From Microsaccharimonas sp964523145 (GTDB taxonomy: Bacteria > Patescibacteriota > Saccharimonadia > Saccharimonadales > Saccharimonadaceae), in the NCBI GenBank assembly GCA_964523145.1, contig CAZFYB010000003.1, positions 32,812 through 96,811 of the forward strand: a DNA stretch of 64,000 nucleotides, read 5' to 3'. Both the position numbers and the translations under genes were made by a program. Under the pieces are notes generated by a model. The model was given only the letters and a program-made list of their open reading frames with translations, had not been told where the DNA came from and did no database searches. Position 1 is the stretch's first letter; each line of letters begins with the position of its first letter. Below are positions 35,937 to 44,602 of the stretch, piece by piece.

Positions 35937-36805
35937 TATTGAACTCCTCCGGGTGTTGGTGCTTTTTTCACAAAAGTCGTTGCCATGTTATCGAAATTCC
36001 CGAGGGGTTGGCGCACCGCAGTATCGGGGTTGTACACGTTATAATATAACTCACTCAGTGCACGAGTATCGAGCTGGACACTTTGTACTCCAATCGTAAA
36101 CATACCCGACATCACGACATCAACACGGTTTTTAATTTCAGTTTTTGCTTTTTCATACGTAGCGGTATCGATGCGGGTAATGTTACTCTGTGGCCGAGCG
36201 AACAGCTTACCAAAGAAACCTTTTCCCTGCTCGACTAAATTCGCGGCATCGCCTTGTGGGAAATATGGAACGACAATATAAAATGTTTTCTCCATAATAT
36301 TTGCTTCTTGCGCTAAAGCATCGATAAAACCAAGGTAATCATCCATAAGGACCCCTAAAAGCATATTATCTTGGGTGCGGCGAATATCAACTAACTTTTC
36401 AATATACGGCCCAATATCAACCCGTTGTGAGCGAACTAAAATTTGTACCGGGAAGTTAAGCGAGTTTAAGAAGTTTTGGTAACTATACTCTACCCCTTCG
36501 CGTTCACGGTCACTCATAAGGTCAAAGTTAATTGATTTACAAGCAATGACAGCCCTGAATGAGCCATCAACCATAATCACCATACCATCACGCACTTCTG
36601 AGAGTTGCAACGTGCTTTGGGTTGAATTCGGGTTTTTAGGAGTCGGTTTAGAAGGGGGTGCTTGTGAACCAATCGGGCTGGCGGTTGGTATTTGCACCGG
36701 TGTTGGCGCAGCAGCAATCGGTGCCGGCATTACTGGCGGCATTTGCGGATTAGTAGGAACCCCATTTACGGGAGGTTGCTGATAAGGGGTATTATTTGGC
36801 GGCAT
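35936..36805 (-). CDS. VirB4 N-terminal-like protein (separate cistron)
   Basis: 289 residues. The first 60 are proline-rich and low in complexity; the rest has LQLSEVRDGMVIMVDGSFRAV, then FLNSLNFPVQILVRSQRVD. Both match the pattern of the VirB4/TraC N-terminal domain. No Walker motif is present. It directly precedes the ATPase gene with a one-base overlap, so the two products probably form one functional VirB4. The low-complexity start and lack of strong Shine-Dalgarno leave the exact start less certain. Confidence 0.78.
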   Translation of the reverse strand: MPPNNTPYQQPPVNGVPTNPQMPPVMPAPIAAAPTPVQIPTASPIGSQAPPSKPTPKNPNSTQSTLQLSEVRDGMVIMVDGSFRAVIACKSINFDLMSDREREGVEYSYQNFLNSLNFPVQILVRSQRVDIGPYIEKLVDIRRTQDNMLLGVLMDDYLGFIDALAQEANIMEKTFYIVVPYFPQGDAANLVEQGKGFFGKLFARPQSNITRIDTATYEKAKTEIKNRVDVVMSGMFTIGVQSVQLDTRALSELYYNVYNPDTAVRQPLGNFDNMATTFVKKAPTPGGVQ

Positions 36806-36836
36806 ACCTACGCTGGTCCCACTCCTTTAGTACGAG

Positions 36837-37796
36837 TTATCGTAACGAGATTATCACTTCTTCAGAATCTTCTTCTGCTTTTTTGTGCAGTCGATTCGCC
36901 TCATGAGCAATGGTCTCGATAGATAAATCGGGGTTGTTTGCAAGGTTTATTATATCAGCTGACACCACTGTATCGCTAGTGGTTGTTGAAGATTGTACCG
37001 GAACCGGCGCCGGAGCTACTGGCTGAATGGTCTGTTCTGCCTGGTGAGAGGTGTCATTGAGTGGCTGAATGATTGTTTGCTGAAAGTCTGGATACGGGTT
37101 GTAATGTGGTGTAGCGACCGTTTGTGCGTTAGTTGGGGCTGCTGCGGGTTGTACAGGCGGTGTAAATGCAATTGGAGCGGGTGTTGGTTGAACCGGTGCT
37201 GGTGCAGGGCTTCGCATGTGCTCAATCGCTTCTTGGCGTGCCCGTTGGCTACTCTGCCCCATCATCTGGTTAAATGATTGCGCAACAGGTGTGTTCGTAT
37301 CAAGTACATCAGTCGCACTTTGCGCTTCAACATATATGTCGTTATTAATAATAGTGCTCGGCGTTCCGTTCATCCCTCGAATTGCCCATCCACCCGAGTC
37401 AACGATAGTTGCTAAGTAGCTTAATCGTTCCTCTGCTTCATTTTGCGATAAATCTTTAATAAGATGTTGTTCAACTACTTTTGGGGCGGTAATTTCAATA
37501 AGTGACTCAACACCCTCTGGATCCCATTTGCGTAAACGAGGTTTTAGGTAGAACGACACCATCGCTGCCATATAAATCTCCATCGGCTGATCTTTACGGA
37601 GCGGTAACGCCAGAGCGCCAAAAAAGACAATAATTGGCAACGGAATAATCGCTAACCCAATAAAAATTTGCGCCAACCCCCACGCTGCCGCCCCCGCTAA
37701 CGCCACAATAATCAGGTAAATGAATTGGCGAAAACTAAACGGCCCAATGAGCTTGTCATCAGCTTCAACATCTTGGGGTACTTTATAGGTTGCCAT
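36837..37796 (-). CDS. PrgI-family membrane protein (VirB3-like)
   Basis: 319 residues. The start ATYKVPQDVEADDKLIGPFSFRQFIYL and the two membrane segments at about 24-68 are those of PrgI-type proteins of Gram-positive and Patescibacteria type IV systems, which take the VirB3 place next to VirB4. The C-terminal 190 residues are an unusual proline- and glutamine-rich cytoplasmic tail. A TATACT box lies 11 bases before the ATG. The gene sits between VirB6-like and VirB4 genes. Confidence 0.88.
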   Translation of the reverse strand: MATYKVPQDVEADDKLIGPFSFRQFIYLIIVALAGAAAWGLAQIFIGLAIIPLPIIVFFGALALPLRKDQPMEIYMAAMVSFYLKPRLRKWDPEGVESLIEITAPKVVEQHLIKDLSQNEAEERLSYLATIVDSGGWAIRGMNGTPSTIINNDIYVEAQSATDVLDTNTPVAQSFNQMMGQSSQRARQEAIEHMRSPAPAPVQPTPAPIAFTPPVQPAAAPTNAQTVATPHYNPYPDFQQTIIQPLNDTSHQAEQTIQPVAPAPVPVQSSTTTSDTVVSADIINLANNPDLSIETIAHEANRLHKKAEEDSEEVIISLR

Positions 37797-37807
37797 TTAT
37801 GCTTATT

Positions 37808-37813
37808 AGTATA
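37808..37813 (-). promoter_or_regulatory. Internal extended -10 box before the PrgI-like gene
   Basis: TGC-TATACT in the short gap between the VirB6-like stop and the PrgI-like ATG (11 bases from it), suggesting a second promoter for the PrgI-VirB4 part of the operon. Confidence 0.5.
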
Positions 37814-37819
37814 GCAGGG

Positions 37820-40735
37820 TTAACGAATCTTACCGTCGGGCTGAATAGCTGCTAAGCCATATGCCCGACTAGCAAAACTCTTACCAGATAATTCGGTCAT
37901 TATTGCTGTTCCCACTTCACCACTAAATTTACCTTGTAACTCAGGACTTTTTGTAATGTCTTCAACTGCACTGTTAAATCCATTTAATGCCACTTCAAAG
38001 TCTTGAACCTCTTTAGCACTTGCTCCTGGGGCTGAAGCTTTGGCCTGGAGCGTTGTTAAGTGCGAAACAAAAGCCTTTGCCGTGTCAGGTTTGAATTGGA
38101 CAAGCTCTTCACCCTTAATACTTCCAAAGGCTGCACTAGTTCCTTTAACTAAGTCTGGAGCCTTACCAATTACTCCGCCTGGGTTGGCATTAATAGCTTC
38201 TTGAGCACGGCGAACAATATTTGCTTGCTCTTGTGGGTCTCTAGAAACCATTGTACCTGTTGAATCCATTCCTGACATTTGCTTTCGCAAAAAGCCAGTA
38301 TCACCAATTTGAGCCGCATAATGTAATGCAGCTGCTTGGCGTGAACCACCTGCGGCTATTTCTGTGTCAAGATGAGCACTTTTACCACCCGGACTCATTG
38401 ACGCTAGTTGACGAAGTAATGGCTGTAGTGCTTCTTTCAAATCTTCCGCTTCGGCAGCAGCTTTCGCCTTATCGGCGAGTCGAGCACCTTTGGTTGAATC
38501 TCCTGCTGCTACAGCTGTAGCAAAATTAGAGTTACGCCCGAGTTCACCAGCAACATAATCACGCTGTGCTTCTTTCGCAGCTGTATCTCGTCCACTATTT
38601 ATAGCTCCTCTACGAGCTTGCCATCTTTTTACGACACCACGACCACCCTGGAAACTTCCCTTTCCACCATCTTCAACAGACATTGCGTTCGCATTCCTTA
38701 AGTTCAATCGACCTTGCCTATATCCTTCTCCAGCTTTTCGCAAACGATCCACAGGTCCTTTTTCGGTGTTATTTACAATACCGGCGAAGCGGTTCAATAC
38801 ACCACCGGCAGTCTTCATAACAATAGGGGTAATCGCTAAAGGAAGAATAGCGATCGCCGCTCCCATAATTTGTACGACAACGTTATCCGATGATCCAGCA
38901 ACGATAACTGAAGCCAGTGCGGAAGCGCCGAATATACCGGCGATAACCGGGAACATTAATAATAGTGTGGTAAAGAACTTTCGCCATTTAGTAAATAGAT
39001 CTTCAGTATTTGGTAGTAGATATGCAACGAATGCCAACGGCGACACAACAATAAGTAGAATAATAAGGGCTTGTCGAAGGGTAAGAACGAGAAATACGGT
39101 AACAATCGCAACAACTGCCGCAATCAATGCTGGTATCAGTGCCGAAAGCCCAACATAATATAATGCACCACCAACTAATGTTGCTGCCGTTACTGTTCCG
39201 ACCAAGTCAAGCCATCCCCCGCCCGCTAATAATACCGATCCACTATCAACCGACTCCTCGAATGGAATTGAGTTACCTACCGAGTTGAATATGGTCATAA
39301 CCGATGAACCGATAATATTCGAAGCATCGATCGCTAAAGCACATACCCAGAACGAAATATTTACAAGAATCGCTGCCACTACAAGTCGCGGCAACATTTT
39401 CTTGACACCATAATTACTAATACCAACACTGGTAAGTTGCGAGAAGATAATAATTAAGAACGCAATAACAAACGCAATGTTTGCAAGATTACGCATAATA
39501 ACCCAGGCATTATAGGTAGCCGATGCCTCACCGTTTGCCCCAGTGGTCATTAAGGGTTGGACGACAAGGAGGTTTGCAACAAAACCATAGGCAGCATCAA
39601 CAATGCCACCGGTAAAGGTTAGTACTGGACACACGATCCAGCCAATACCCGGAACTGTACAGGTGCTTGTCTCTACTGGCCCTACTACTGCTCCATCTGT
39701 GTTTGGAATATCAATAGGAACTTCTGGGTTTTCCCTAACCCATCCTAGCCATGCGGCAGCATTCTCGGTGATACCTTTTTGAACCTCATGACAAGAACGT
39801 TCGACAGCCCTATTGTGATACCCGTACATTTCAACTTTTCCGTCTAACGGTTCGCTACCCGCACCGTACCATTGTGTACCGCCAATAAAAGCGGTTTGGT
39901 AAGCGAATCCATGCTCAACTCTAGCCGGCTCACCATCTGCATTTTCACCAACTACGTATACCTTTGAAAAATACACATTAAAATCATTACTTGGTCCTGT
40001 ATCTAAACCGGGTACTGAAGCGGTGTTTGAATTAATCTCTTTGCCTTTGTCTTCAGTTGATTCATCAAGCCATGCACGATATGAACTATTCGTTATAGAA
40101 CTTATCGGTCCTAAATCTACCGCACTACATGCTTTCGTAAACGCATTGAGGAACATTTCATACCGAGCAGCCCCGCTTTGCACCGGGTCGCCTGCAAAAT
40201 TCATAGTGTAGTATTTACTTTGTACGGCCGAATCAAAACCAGCTTGACGGGTATCGCCGTTATTCGTACCTACCCATCGTGGCCCCGAAGCTTCATAGGT
40301 GTAACCCATATCTCTTAGGAAAGCCGAGTAGTCACTCCCCCAACCCCATAGCTCTAGTGCAGGATCTACCGCATCTTTACAGCTCGTTTTTCCGTCTGGG
40401 AAGGTGTATCCATAGGCACTATTGTCATCAAACCACTTACTTGGCACGGCTACGCCACTATCCGCCCCAGTTAACTGGATTGAGTTATACATATTATTCT
40501 TAACGCAGTCACGCAAGAGTCGATAATACGCAGTTGATTGCGCTTCTTGATATGGAGTCGCTTCGTTTATTTTTGCATTAACTGATAATGATAAGAATGG
40601 GAGGATTAAAGTTATAGCTAAAAGCCCACTTAATCCTAAAAGAAAAGAGCGCCTAAAAGTAGACGCGAGCAAGGTGCGGCGATCTTGCTTTGAAGTGTTG
40701 TCTTTGGTGCCCCTATTTTTAATGAAAAAAGTCAT
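37820..40735 (-). CDS. VirB6/TrbL-like polytopic membrane protein
   Basis: 971 residues. A signal-anchor helix at about 28-50 is followed by an exterior domain to about 340, then a central block of about eight membrane segments (about 360-660), including NLANIAFVIAFLIIIFSQLT. A long, basic, glutamine- and alanine-rich cytoplasmic tail of about 300 residues follows. The central block matches VirB6/TrbL channel proteins of type IV secretion. The ATG (40735) lies within a perfect inverted repeat, described separately, and the tail region is unlike standard VirB6. Confidence 0.85.
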   Translation of the reverse strand: MTFFIKNRGTKDNTSKQDRRTLLASTFRRSFLLGLSGLLAITLILPFLSLSVNAKINEATPYQEAQSTAYYRLLRDCVKNNMYNSIQLTGADSGVAVPSKWFDDNSAYGYTFPDGKTSCKDAVDPALELWGWGSDYSAFLRDMGYTYEASGPRWVGTNNGDTRQAGFDSAVQSKYYTMNFAGDPVQSGAARYEMFLNAFTKACSAVDLGPISSITNSSYRAWLDESTEDKGKEINSNTASVPGLDTGPSNDFNVYFSKVYVVGENADGEPARVEHGFAYQTAFIGGTQWYGAGSEPLDGKVEMYGYHNRAVERSCHEVQKGITENAAAWLGWVRENPEVPIDIPNTDGAVVGPVETSTCTVPGIGWIVCPVLTFTGGIVDAAYGFVANLLVVQPLMTTGANGEASATYNAWVIMRNLANIAFVIAFLIIIFSQLTSVGISNYGVKKMLPRLVVAAILVNISFWVCALAIDASNIIGSSVMTIFNSVGNSIPFEESVDSGSVLLAGGGWLDLVGTVTAATLVGGALYYVGLSALIPALIAAVVAIVTVFLVLTLRQALIILLIVVSPLAFVAYLLPNTEDLFTKWRKFFTTLLLMFPVIAGIFGASALASVIVAGSSDNVVVQIMGAAIAILPLAITPIVMKTAGGVLNRFAGIVNNTEKGPVDRLRKAGEGYRQGRLNLRNANAMSVEDGGKGSFQGGRGVVKRWQARRGAINSGRDTAAKEAQRDYVAGELGRNSNFATAVAAGDSTKGARLADKAKAAAEAEDLKEALQPLLRQLASMSPGGKSAHLDTEIAAGGSRQAAALHYAAQIGDTGFLRKQMSGMDSTGTMVSRDPQEQANIVRRAQEAINANPGGVIGKAPDLVKGTSAAFGSIKGEELVQFKPDTAKAFVSHLTTLQAKASAPGASAKEVQDFEVALNGFNSAVEDITKSPELQGKFSGEVGTAIMTELSGKSFASRAYGLAAIQPDGKIR

Positions 40736-40771
40736 AACCGGTTAGTCATAATTAAACACTAACCGGTTATG
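40733..40771 (-). promoter_or_regulatory. Perfect 14-bp inverted repeat over the VirB6-like start codon
   Basis: Arms CATAACCGGTTAGT (40733-40746) and ACTAACCGGTTATG (40758-40771) are exact complements with an 11-base loop. Each arm holds the palindrome AACCGGTT. In the minus-strand mRNA the stem includes the ATG and is followed by a run of six U within codons 2-4. It may be an attenuating terminator, an RNA switch on the start codon, or a two-site operator. Confidence 0.7.
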
Positions 40772-40789
40772 CTTTACAAGGTGTTGAAG

Positions 40790-41719
40790 CTATTGTTTAG
40801 GGGTGAACTCGGCTGCTTTTGCTAAGTGTGCAATTGGAGTACTTTTATCAACAGTGAACGTAGCGTTCATTAGATACCCATCGTTATCACCTTCGATGAT
40901 GTTCTGACTACGGTTAGAATCTTGTTCGACGGTCGATACATAGGTAACGGTGCCATCGGCATTTTCCGTAACAGAATCCAAACTTACGAAATTAACGTAT
41001 TGATAGAAAGTCTCATCACTTTGTTGGCCATATGTTTGAATGTGACCTTGAATGATAACGGCGTTATAATCAATCTGCTCAGAAATACTTTCTTGGATAG
41101 CAGGGTCGTTTATGTAATCACCATAAGCAGCAGCTGCAAATACTGGCGCGCTTGTTTCGGCAACTAGTTCACCATACTCACTTAACGAAAGGTTTGGGTA
41201 ATCACCTTCATAACTTAAGTCGCGCATTTCTTCATTTGCGCCAGCCATACCCCATTCAGAGAATAAGCTTACGAAACCTTCGGCAACTTCGGCGTCCGGA
41301 AGTTCTGAACTTACTTCAAGTTCACTCACTGTAGGAAGACCGGCAACTTCAAGCCCGTTTTGAGCTGGTTGTTCCGCAACTTCACCATTTGGTTCGGCTG
41401 GTTCACCTGGTTCGGCAGGAGCAGCAGGGGCTGGAGCGGCTTGTTCGGGTGCTTGATTTGCGGCGTTAATGCCAAAGACTGCACCAGCGGCGATTGCTAA
41501 ACCGGCAGCACCAACACCAATCATAAGGCCTTTACGACTTTTCTTGTTTGGATTGTTGCCTATAAGGTCGGCAGCTGAGTCTGGGGTTACAAGAAGTTTA
41601 TTCTCGTTTGCTTCATGTAGTGAAGTTTTATCGAAATCTCGCACAGGAGCTTCCCTAAGACTATCAGGCAAGTTGCCAGAGTGAGGAAGGTTTTGAGTTT
41701 CTTGAGGCGTTTTATCCAT
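40790..41719 (-). CDS. Anchored protein with acidic linker, first gene of the T4SS operon
   Basis: 309 residues from ATG at 41719 (MDKTPQETQ), chosen because an AAGGA lies upstream and the longer frame to 41842 reaches into the intergenic region. About 65 cytoplasmic residues are followed by a helix at about 71-92 (GLMIGVGAAGLAIAAGAVFGI), a proline-, alanine- and glutamate-rich linker (93-130) and a C-terminal domain of about 180 residues. The family is unknown. Its position between the VirB2-like and VirB6-like genes suggests a structural part of the secretion apparatus. Confidence 0.75.
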   Translation of the reverse strand: MDKTPQETQNLPHSGNLPDSLREAPVRDFDKTSLHEANENKLLVTPDSAADLIGNNPNKKSRKGLMIGVGAAGLAIAAGAVFGINAANQAPEQAAPAPAAPAEPGEPAEPNGEVAEQPAQNGLEVAGLPTVSELEVSSELPDAEVAEGFVSLFSEWGMAGANEEMRDLSYEGDYPNLSLSEYGELVAETSAPVFAAAAYGDYINDPAIQESISEQIDYNAVIIQGHIQTYGQQSDETFYQYVNFVSLDSVTENADGTVTYVSTVEQDSNRSQNIIEGDNDGYLMNATFTVDKSTPIAHLAKAAEFTPKQ

Positions 41720-41894
41720 GGTGGTGAGCTGATCCTTTTCTTTATAGATATGCTTCGATGTATCCTCAGCTGACAATATAATGCCATTGCTGTATGTGCT
41801 AAATATACCACAAAAGGTTAAAAAAGTAAAGAGCTTATGCAAGAAAGCTCAGTATTATACAAGTCTATTACTGTGGTGAAAAGTGTGGTATTAC

Positions 41895-41923
41895 TTGCAA
41901 TCCCACCTGAAAAATCGTACTCT
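41895..41923 (+). promoter_or_regulatory. Promoter of the VirB2-like pilin operon
   Basis: TTGCAA (41895-41900) and TACTCT (41918-41923) with 17 bases between; the first pilin ATG follows 10 bases after the -10. Confidence 0.5.
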
Positions 41924-41933
41924 ATAGGTAATT

Positions 41934-42344
41934 ATGCATACAAAACAAAAAATGAAACGAATCTTACCTGCACTACTGTTAGTTTTAGCTATTTCTGTAT
42001 CAACATCCGCCTTTACTAGTTCTGTTGGTGCAGCAGTTGAGTGTGGCGGTGTTCCAACTTCGCTTATCCAATGTCCAGATAATGATGGGACTGTTGAAGG
42101 TAGTGGTTTATGGAGCATACTTATAATGACTATTAATGTATTGTCAGCGGGCGTGGCGGTGTTGGCGCTTGCAGGAATTATCTATGGCTCTGTGCTTTAC
42201 ACCTCTGCTGGTGGTAATCAAGAGCAAGTAAAAAAGGCTATGGGCATTATTACAAACGTGGTTGTTGGTATTATCGCCTACGCTCTAATGTTCTCGCTAT
42301 TAAACTTCCTTATCCCTGGCGGGCTATTTAACGGAGGATCTTAA
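41934..42344 (+). CDS. VirB2-like pilin subunit (paralogue 1)
   Basis: 136 residues: a signal peptide to about residue 33, a short polar stretch with two cysteines (ECGG, QCPD), and two membrane helices joined by a short basic loop (SAGGNQEQVKKAM). This is the layout of VirB2/TrbC pilins. The loop SAGGN is shared by the other five paralogues. VirB2 subunits are processed and stacked with lipids to form the extracellular pilus. It heads the five-gene run. Confidence 0.82.
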   Translation: MHTKQKMKRILPALLLVLAISVSTSAFTSSVGAAVECGGVPTSLIQCPDNDGTVEGSGLWSILIMTINVLSAGVAVLALAGIIYGSVLYTSAGGNQEQVKKAMGIITNVVVGIIAYALMFSLLNFLIPGGLFNGGS

Positions 42345-42346
42345 TT

Positions 42347-42778
42347 ATGAAAAAGCTTTTACAATCAATAATTCTCGGGTTTGGCTTCATCGCCTTTGTG
42401 GCGGCACCAATTGCGGTCGTAGCTACCCCACAACCAGTAGCTGCAGCCTGCGAATCTCGATTTTTAGGTATCCCACCTTGGTTTAGAGGCTTAACTGATG
42501 CTGATTGTAGCATTCAGGCACCTGAATCCGGTGAGGGCGGCCTGTCGAAGTTTATTTGGACGATTGTATTGAATATTATTGAAATTGCCCTCGTACTGAT
42601 TGGATATATCGCCGTGTTCTTTATATTGTTTGGTGGTTTTCAGTATCTTACCGGGGGTGGCAGCGCAACACAGACCGAAAAAGCCCGTAAAACTATTTTG
42701 AATGCGGTGATCGGGCTGGCAATTGCCCTTGGTGCTGTGGGTATAACAAACTTAATTTTCGGATTACTTAATCAGTAG
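42347..42778 (+). CDS. VirB2-like pilin subunit (paralogue 2)
   Basis: 143 residues with a signal peptide ending near 31, two cysteines in the mature N-terminal stretch, and two membrane helices joined by TGGGSATQTEKARKT. The N-terminal exterior segment is longer than in the others and holds an FRGLTDADC block. It follows the first paralogue after 2 bases and precedes the third by 8, so all belong to one operon. It is the most divergent of the short set. Confidence 0.8.
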   Translation: MKKLLQSIILGFGFIAFVAAPIAVVATPQPVAAACESRFLGIPPWFRGLTDADCSIQAPESGEGGLSKFIWTIVLNIIEIALVLIGYIAVFFILFGGFQYLTGGGSATQTEKARKTILNAVIGLAIALGAVGITNLIFGLLNQ

Positions 42779-42786
42779 AAAGTATT

Positions 42787-43089
42787 ATGAAAGATTTTCT
42801 TATAAAATTAGCAGCAATTGATATCGAAGCAGGTTCAGGTTCGGGCCAGGTAAACATCCCTACTATTTCAGCAGAACAAGTAGTGCAAAACGCATTAAAC
42901 ATTATGTATATGTTAATGGGCATTATTGCGGTGATCGTTATTATTGTCGCTGGAATTATGTATTCTACATCTGGCGGTGATTCTGGCCGTGTGAGTAAGG
43001 CGAAGAATATGATCTTATATGCAGTTATCGGTATTGTAGTGATTATCGCCGCCTTTGCTATTACTAACTTTGTTATTGGGGCATTTTAA
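42787..43089 (+). CDS. VirB2-like pilin subunit (paralogue 3, no signal peptide)
   Basis: 100 residues, the shortest of the six. It has no cleavable signal peptide; about 45 polar residues precede two membrane helices with STSGGDSGRVSKAKNMI between. The lack of a signal peptide and cysteines separates it from its neighbours and may mark a base or minor subunit, which is inference. The next gene starts with a one-base overlap (TAATG). Confidence 0.78.
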   Translation: MKDFLIKLAAIDIEAGSGSGQVNIPTISAEQVVQNALNIMYMLMGIIAVIVIIVAGIMYSTSGGDSGRVSKAKNMILYAVIGIVVIIAAFAITNFVIGAF

Positions 43090-43463
43090 TGAAAAAGTTT
43101 CAAGGATTTATTGTCGCTGGGGTGATTGCCCTGTTTGGCGTAGCTGCTTTTGTACCAACTACCCCGGTGAGTGCGGGCGCTATTGATGCTATATGTAACG
43201 ATACTGATGTGAATAGCACGGTATGTAACAATAGCACTCAAAGCACTGGCGATATTGTTGGAGTGGTTATTAATACCCTCTTGTTTATTGTTGGGGCGGT
43301 TTCAGTCATTATGATTATTGTTGGTGGTATCCGGTATACGATTTCCGGGGGTAACACTTCTTCAATAACTGCCGCGAAAAATACTATTTTATACGCAGTT
43401 ATTGGCTTGGTGGTAGCAATTATCGCCTTCGCCATTGTGAACTGGGTAATTGGTATAATTTAA
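43089..43463 (+). CDS. VirB2-like pilin subunit (paralogue 4)
   Basis: 124 residues: signal peptide to about 30, a short exterior stretch with two cysteines, and two helices with ISGGNTSSITAAKNTI between them. The loop and second helix closely match paralogue 5 and the separate copy at 47626, showing recent gene amplification within this family. Confidence 0.83.
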   Translation: MKKFQGFIVAGVIALFGVAAFVPTTPVSAGAIDAICNDTDVNSTVCNNSTQSTGDIVGVVINTLLFIVGAVSVIMIIVGGIRYTISGGNTSSITAAKNTILYAVIGLVVAIIAFAIVNWVIGII

Positions 43464-43468
43464 TTACC

Positions 43469-43497
43469 TAACCCCGTCACTAGTGAATAAGGGGTTA
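43469..43497 (+). repeat. Inverted repeat before the fifth pilin promoter
   Basis: TAACCCC (43469-43475) pairs with GGGGTTA (43491-43497) around the palindrome TCACTAGTGA (43477-43486). The right arm overlaps the -35 of the next promoter. It could be a weak terminator or an operator. Confidence 0.5.
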
Positions 43498-43523
43498 ACA
43501 AACTGAAAAAAATCTGCTATAAC
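43495..43523 (+). promoter_or_regulatory. Sigma-70-type promoter of the fifth VirB2-like pilin
   Basis: TTAACA (43495-43500), 17 bases, TATAAC (43518-43523). Unlike many promoters here it has a leader of about 30 bases with AAAGGAAAT before the ATG, suggesting strong separate expression of this subunit. Confidence 0.7.
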
Positions 43524-43558
43524 TAACCTAGATTCGATAAGAAAGGAAATATAACAAT

Positions 43559-43975
43559 ATGAAACTATTAACTAAGAAATCACTAACCGGCGTTGTTGCT
43601 GCTTTAGTGTTTGCACTCGTAGCAGTGTTTACACCAATGACACCAACAGCGAGCGCTGCAAATAACTGTCCAGTTGATCAGGGTATCGCTGGGGGTGTTG
43701 AATGTGCTAACCCAGGTGATAGCGTTCCACAAGACCTGTTTGGTCAAGGGTCAATCTTTACGACTATCGTAAACGTATTGCTCTTCATCATCGGTGCAAT
43801 TAGCGTTATTATGCTAATCTTTGGTGGTATCCGCTACACTACCTCTGGTGGTAACAGCGCATCAGTAACTGCTGCTAAGAATACAATTATGTATGCACTT
43901 ATCGGCCTTGTTATTGCTTTCCTTGCCTTCGCAGTTGTGAACTGGGTATTGGTTGCACTTACACCAACCGCATAG
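43559..43975 (+). CDS. VirB2-like pilin subunit (paralogue 5, own promoter)
   Basis: 138 residues with a signal peptide ending near 33 (SASAA), a stretch with two cysteines, and two helices around SGGNSASVTAAKNTI. It has its own strong promoter and a hairpin terminator, so it can be expressed apart from the other four. That pattern fits the major pilin; which subunit is major is inference. Confidence 0.84.
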   Translation: MKLLTKKSLTGVVAALVFALVAVFTPMTPTASAANNCPVDQGIAGGVECANPGDSVPQDLFGQGSIFTTIVNVLLFIIGAISVIMLIFGGIRYTTSGGNSASVTAAKNTIMYALIGLVIAFLAFAVVNWVLVALTPTA

Positions 43976-43991
43976 TTTAAGACTCACTTTT

Positions 43992-44021
43992 AAAACACCT
44001 CGGGTTTTCCGGGGTGTTTTT
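43992..44021 (+). terminator. Rho-independent terminator after pilin 5
   Basis: A stem AAAACACCTCGG/CCGGGGTGTTTT with a small loop, ending in a run of T. It closes the pilin transcript. Confidence 0.85.
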
Positions 44022-44046
44022 ATTTGGCGGTACAACGTAAAGGTAA

Positions 44047-44079
44047 AAAAATAACTCCCATTGCTGGGAGCTATTTTTA
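44047..44079 (-). terminator. Terminator after hsp20 (works on minus strand)
   Basis: CTCCCA/TGGGAG stem (44055-44060 with 44065-44070) and a 4-base loop, followed on the minus strand by a run of seven T. Confidence 0.8.
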
Positions 44080-44093
44080 TAAGGTGCATCAGA

Positions 44094-44555
44094 TTATTGA
44101 ATCTGAATTTTCTTTGCTTGCTCTTGTTTGATCTTTGCAAAGCTTACGGTAAGGACGCCGTCTTTTAGGACTGCATCTACTTCGTCTTCTTTTACGCTGA
44201 CCGGCAATGCGAGTGTACGGCTGAATTCACCCCAGTAACATTCTTGAATGTGCCAGTTTGTTGCAGCAGTGTCGTCACCGCTACTTAGGGTACCGCTGAT
44301 TGTTAAGATACCATCACTGATGCTTACATCTAGGTCTTCTTTGTTTACGCCTGCGGTGCGGGCTTTAACCACCAATCGTTCATCGGTTTCATACACATCA
44401 ACAGCGAGTTGACCCAAGAATTCTTCTTGGCTGTCATCCCATGTGTCGTCGCTCGCAGCAACGGCAGTATCGGTTGATGTTAGGTCGTCGTCACTTAGGA
44501 AAGCTGCGGCGAGCTCGTCCTCAATGAGTAGGTCTTCGTTCGGTTTGCGGGCCAT
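44094..44555 (-). CDS. Hsp20-family small heat-shock protein
   Basis: 153 residues from ATG at 44555; GGAGG directly upstream decides this start over the in-frame GTG at 44567. An acidic N-terminal stretch (about 1-50) is followed by the alpha-crystallin domain with VVKARTAGVNKEDLDVSI (about 63-80) and LALPVSVKEDEVDAVLKDGVLTV, and a short C-tail. A classic I-x-I motif is present as IQIQ at the very end. It holds unfolded proteins in an ATP-independent way. It has its own consensus promoter and a terminator. Confidence 0.93.
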   Translation of the reverse strand: MARKPNEDLLIEDELAAAFLSDDDLTSTDTAVAASDDTWDDSQEEFLGQLAVDVYETDERLVVKARTAGVNKEDLDVSISDGILTISGTLSSGDDTAATNWHIQECYWGEFSRTLALPVSVKEDEVDAVLKDGVLTVSFAKIKQEQAKKIQIQ

Positions 44556-44602
44556 GATATCCTCCACTTTCTCTAGGCTCAGTTGACAAATTAGTCCTTC
44601 GT

